A stretch of 64,000 bases of DNA, taken from Panacibacter ginsenosidivorans (lineage in GTDB: Bacteria > Bacteroidota > Bacteroidia > Chitinophagales > Chitinophagaceae). A program made the translations under genes and the position numbers. Positions 63,253 through 64,000 of the stretch are shown here, in pieces. The stretch spans positions 2,111,501 through 2,175,500 of the forward strand of contig NZ_CP042435.1 in NCBI RefSeq assembly GCF_007971225.1, read 5' to 3'. Numbering within the stretch: position 1 is the stretch's first letter; each line of letters opens with the position of its first letter. The notes under the pieces are model-generated. The model made no database searches. It was not told where the DNA came from and saw only the letters and a program-made list of their open reading frames with translations.

Positions 63253-63287
63253 TCTGTCGTCTGTTAGCTGTTGACTGTCGTCTTCTT
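63253..63287. repeat. GACGACAGTC repeat at the 3' end of the aminopeptidase gene
   Basis: TCTGTCGTCTGTTAGCTGTT then GACTGTCGTCTTCTT. It supplies the stop and the last codons (KKTTVNS) of the aminopeptidase. Confidence 0.6.
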
Positions 63288-64000
63288 CATTAGTTGTTCT
63301 ATCTCTTCTGCTGTTATTGGAATCTTTTTCATAAGATCCTGGTTGCCGTTCTTTGTTATCCAAACATTATTTTCAATACGCACACCCATTTTTTCTTCTT
63401 CAATATAAATACCCGGCTCTACTGTAAGTAACATGCCTTGTTTTAAAGGCTCTGTTTTTGTGCCAAGATCATGCACGTCTATACCAAGATGGTGAGATAT
63501 ACCATGATACAAATATTTTCTATAAGCCCTGTTATTCTTGTCTTCATTCTTTACATCAGTTTTATTAAGCAAGCCAGCCTTTAAGAATGTTTGTGTTGCT
63601 TCGTCACCAACTTTATCGTGATACGCGAGAATTGTAATACCAGGTTTCAATAAACTTTTTGCATAGTTGTGCAAATGTAAACACGCATTGTAAATTTCTT
63701 TTTGCCGTTTGGTGAATTTGCCATTTACAGGCACCGTCCTGGTAAGATCCGCAGTATACCCGCCATAGTTTGCGCCAAAATCCATAAGAATCAATTCGCC
63801 GTCTTTACATTCTGAATTATTAGAAATATAATGCAATGTTCTTGCTCTGTCGCCGCTTGCTATAATGCTGCCATAAGCCTCTCCTTTTGCACGGTTGCGA
63901 AGAAATTCATGCACAAGTTCTGCCTCTATTTCATGCTCAAATACTCCGGGTTTTATAAATTGCAATAATCTGCGAAATGCTTTTTCCGTTATGTCAATGG
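63264..64000 (-). CDS. Aminopeptidase P family metallopeptidase (5' cut by window edge)
   Basis: About 245 C-terminal residues; the frame is open to the window edge (IDITEKAFRRLLQFIKPGVF) and has no good start, so the gene continues. The pita-bread dimetal site is visible: DFGANYGGYTADLTRTVPVNG (two Asp), YHGISHHLGIDVHD (His), TVEPGIYIEEE (Glu) and GVRIENNVWIT (Glu). It releases N-terminal residues next to proline (Xaa-Pro aminopeptidase). The last residues derive from a repeat at 63253-63287. Confidence 0.92.
   Translation of the reverse strand, partial: IDITEKAFRRLLQFIKPGVFEHEIEAELVHEFLRNRAKGEAYGSIIASGDRARTLHYISNNSECKDGELILMDFGANYGGYTADLTRTVPVNGKFTKRQKEIYNACLHLHNYAKSLLKPGITILAYHDKVGDEATQTFLKAGLLNKTDVKNEDKNNRAYRKYLYHGISHHLGIDVHDLGTKTEPLKQGMLLTVEPGIYIEEEKMGVRIENNVWITKNGNQDLMKKIPITAEEIEQLMKKTTVNS

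Overview
The window is a chromosomal segment of a member of the Bacteroidota, most likely the family Chitinophagaceae or close kin. The evidence is low GC, very short A-rich leaders with few strong Shine-Dalgarno sites, TAnnTTTG-like promoter boxes, a type IX secretion cargo protein (PKD domains plus a gliding-motility C-terminal domain) next to its PorP/SprF partner, a TonB-dependent receptor with a carboxypeptidase-like N-terminal domain, a DUF5916-type protein, an SDR-type threonine dehydrogenase and several ECF sigma factors. About 57 genes are supported. There is no rRNA, tRNA, CRISPR array, transposase or prophage. Most genes are housekeeping, so this is core chromosome rather than an island.

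Layout. 0-4.3 kb: the end of a sensor kinase and its LuxR-type regulator, an Rrf2 repressor, then an ECF sigma factor, small membrane proteins and an Hsp20 chaperone that look like an envelope/stress locus. 4.4-13.7 kb: threonine dehydrogenase, fabF, an ECF sigma/anti-sigma/outer-membrane operon, a 2H phosphoesterase, a GroES-like protein, an OmpR-type regulator and an XRE-S24 regulator. 13.9-28.3 kb: secA, a MORN protein, atpG alone, scpB, lysA, an MlaF-type ATPase alone, a half-length carB and a hybrid histidine kinase. 28.6-44.6 kb: DUF5916 protein, HDAC-like and PdeM-like pair, CPBP membrane protein, TonB receptor, recG and the T9SS cargo/SprF pair. 44.7-57.8 kb: coiled-coil protein, MutS-like ATPase, pyrC, ribBA, PIG-L deacetylase with a small membrane protein and a sodium symporter, rarA and a possible L,D-transpeptidase. 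57.9-64 kb: PepSY-like proteins, an M1 peptidase, rsmI, purS-pssA with a four-helix-bundle gene, and the end of an aminopeptidase P.

The outstanding feature is an interspersed intergenic repeat. I count 37 copies of a 20-base core ending in GTAC at 28 loci, roughly one locus per 2.3 kb, all between genes. Nine loci carry two cores, always inverted with the GTAC ends facing inward, 63-155 bp from outer edge to outer edge. Two core classes exist, differing by 4 bases that include one compensatory pair, and seven of nine doublets combine one of each. The outer flanks are also of two kinds (one with TGGCATC, one with TTAATAG), so the complete unit is a directional element of roughly 135-230 bp. 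It resembles a REPIN/BIME-type element moved in trans, but no mobilising enzyme lies in the window. At some loci its ends supply a gene's terminator half or stop codon. At least three weaker repeat families are also present, one of which flanks the four-helix-bundle gene in inverted orientation.
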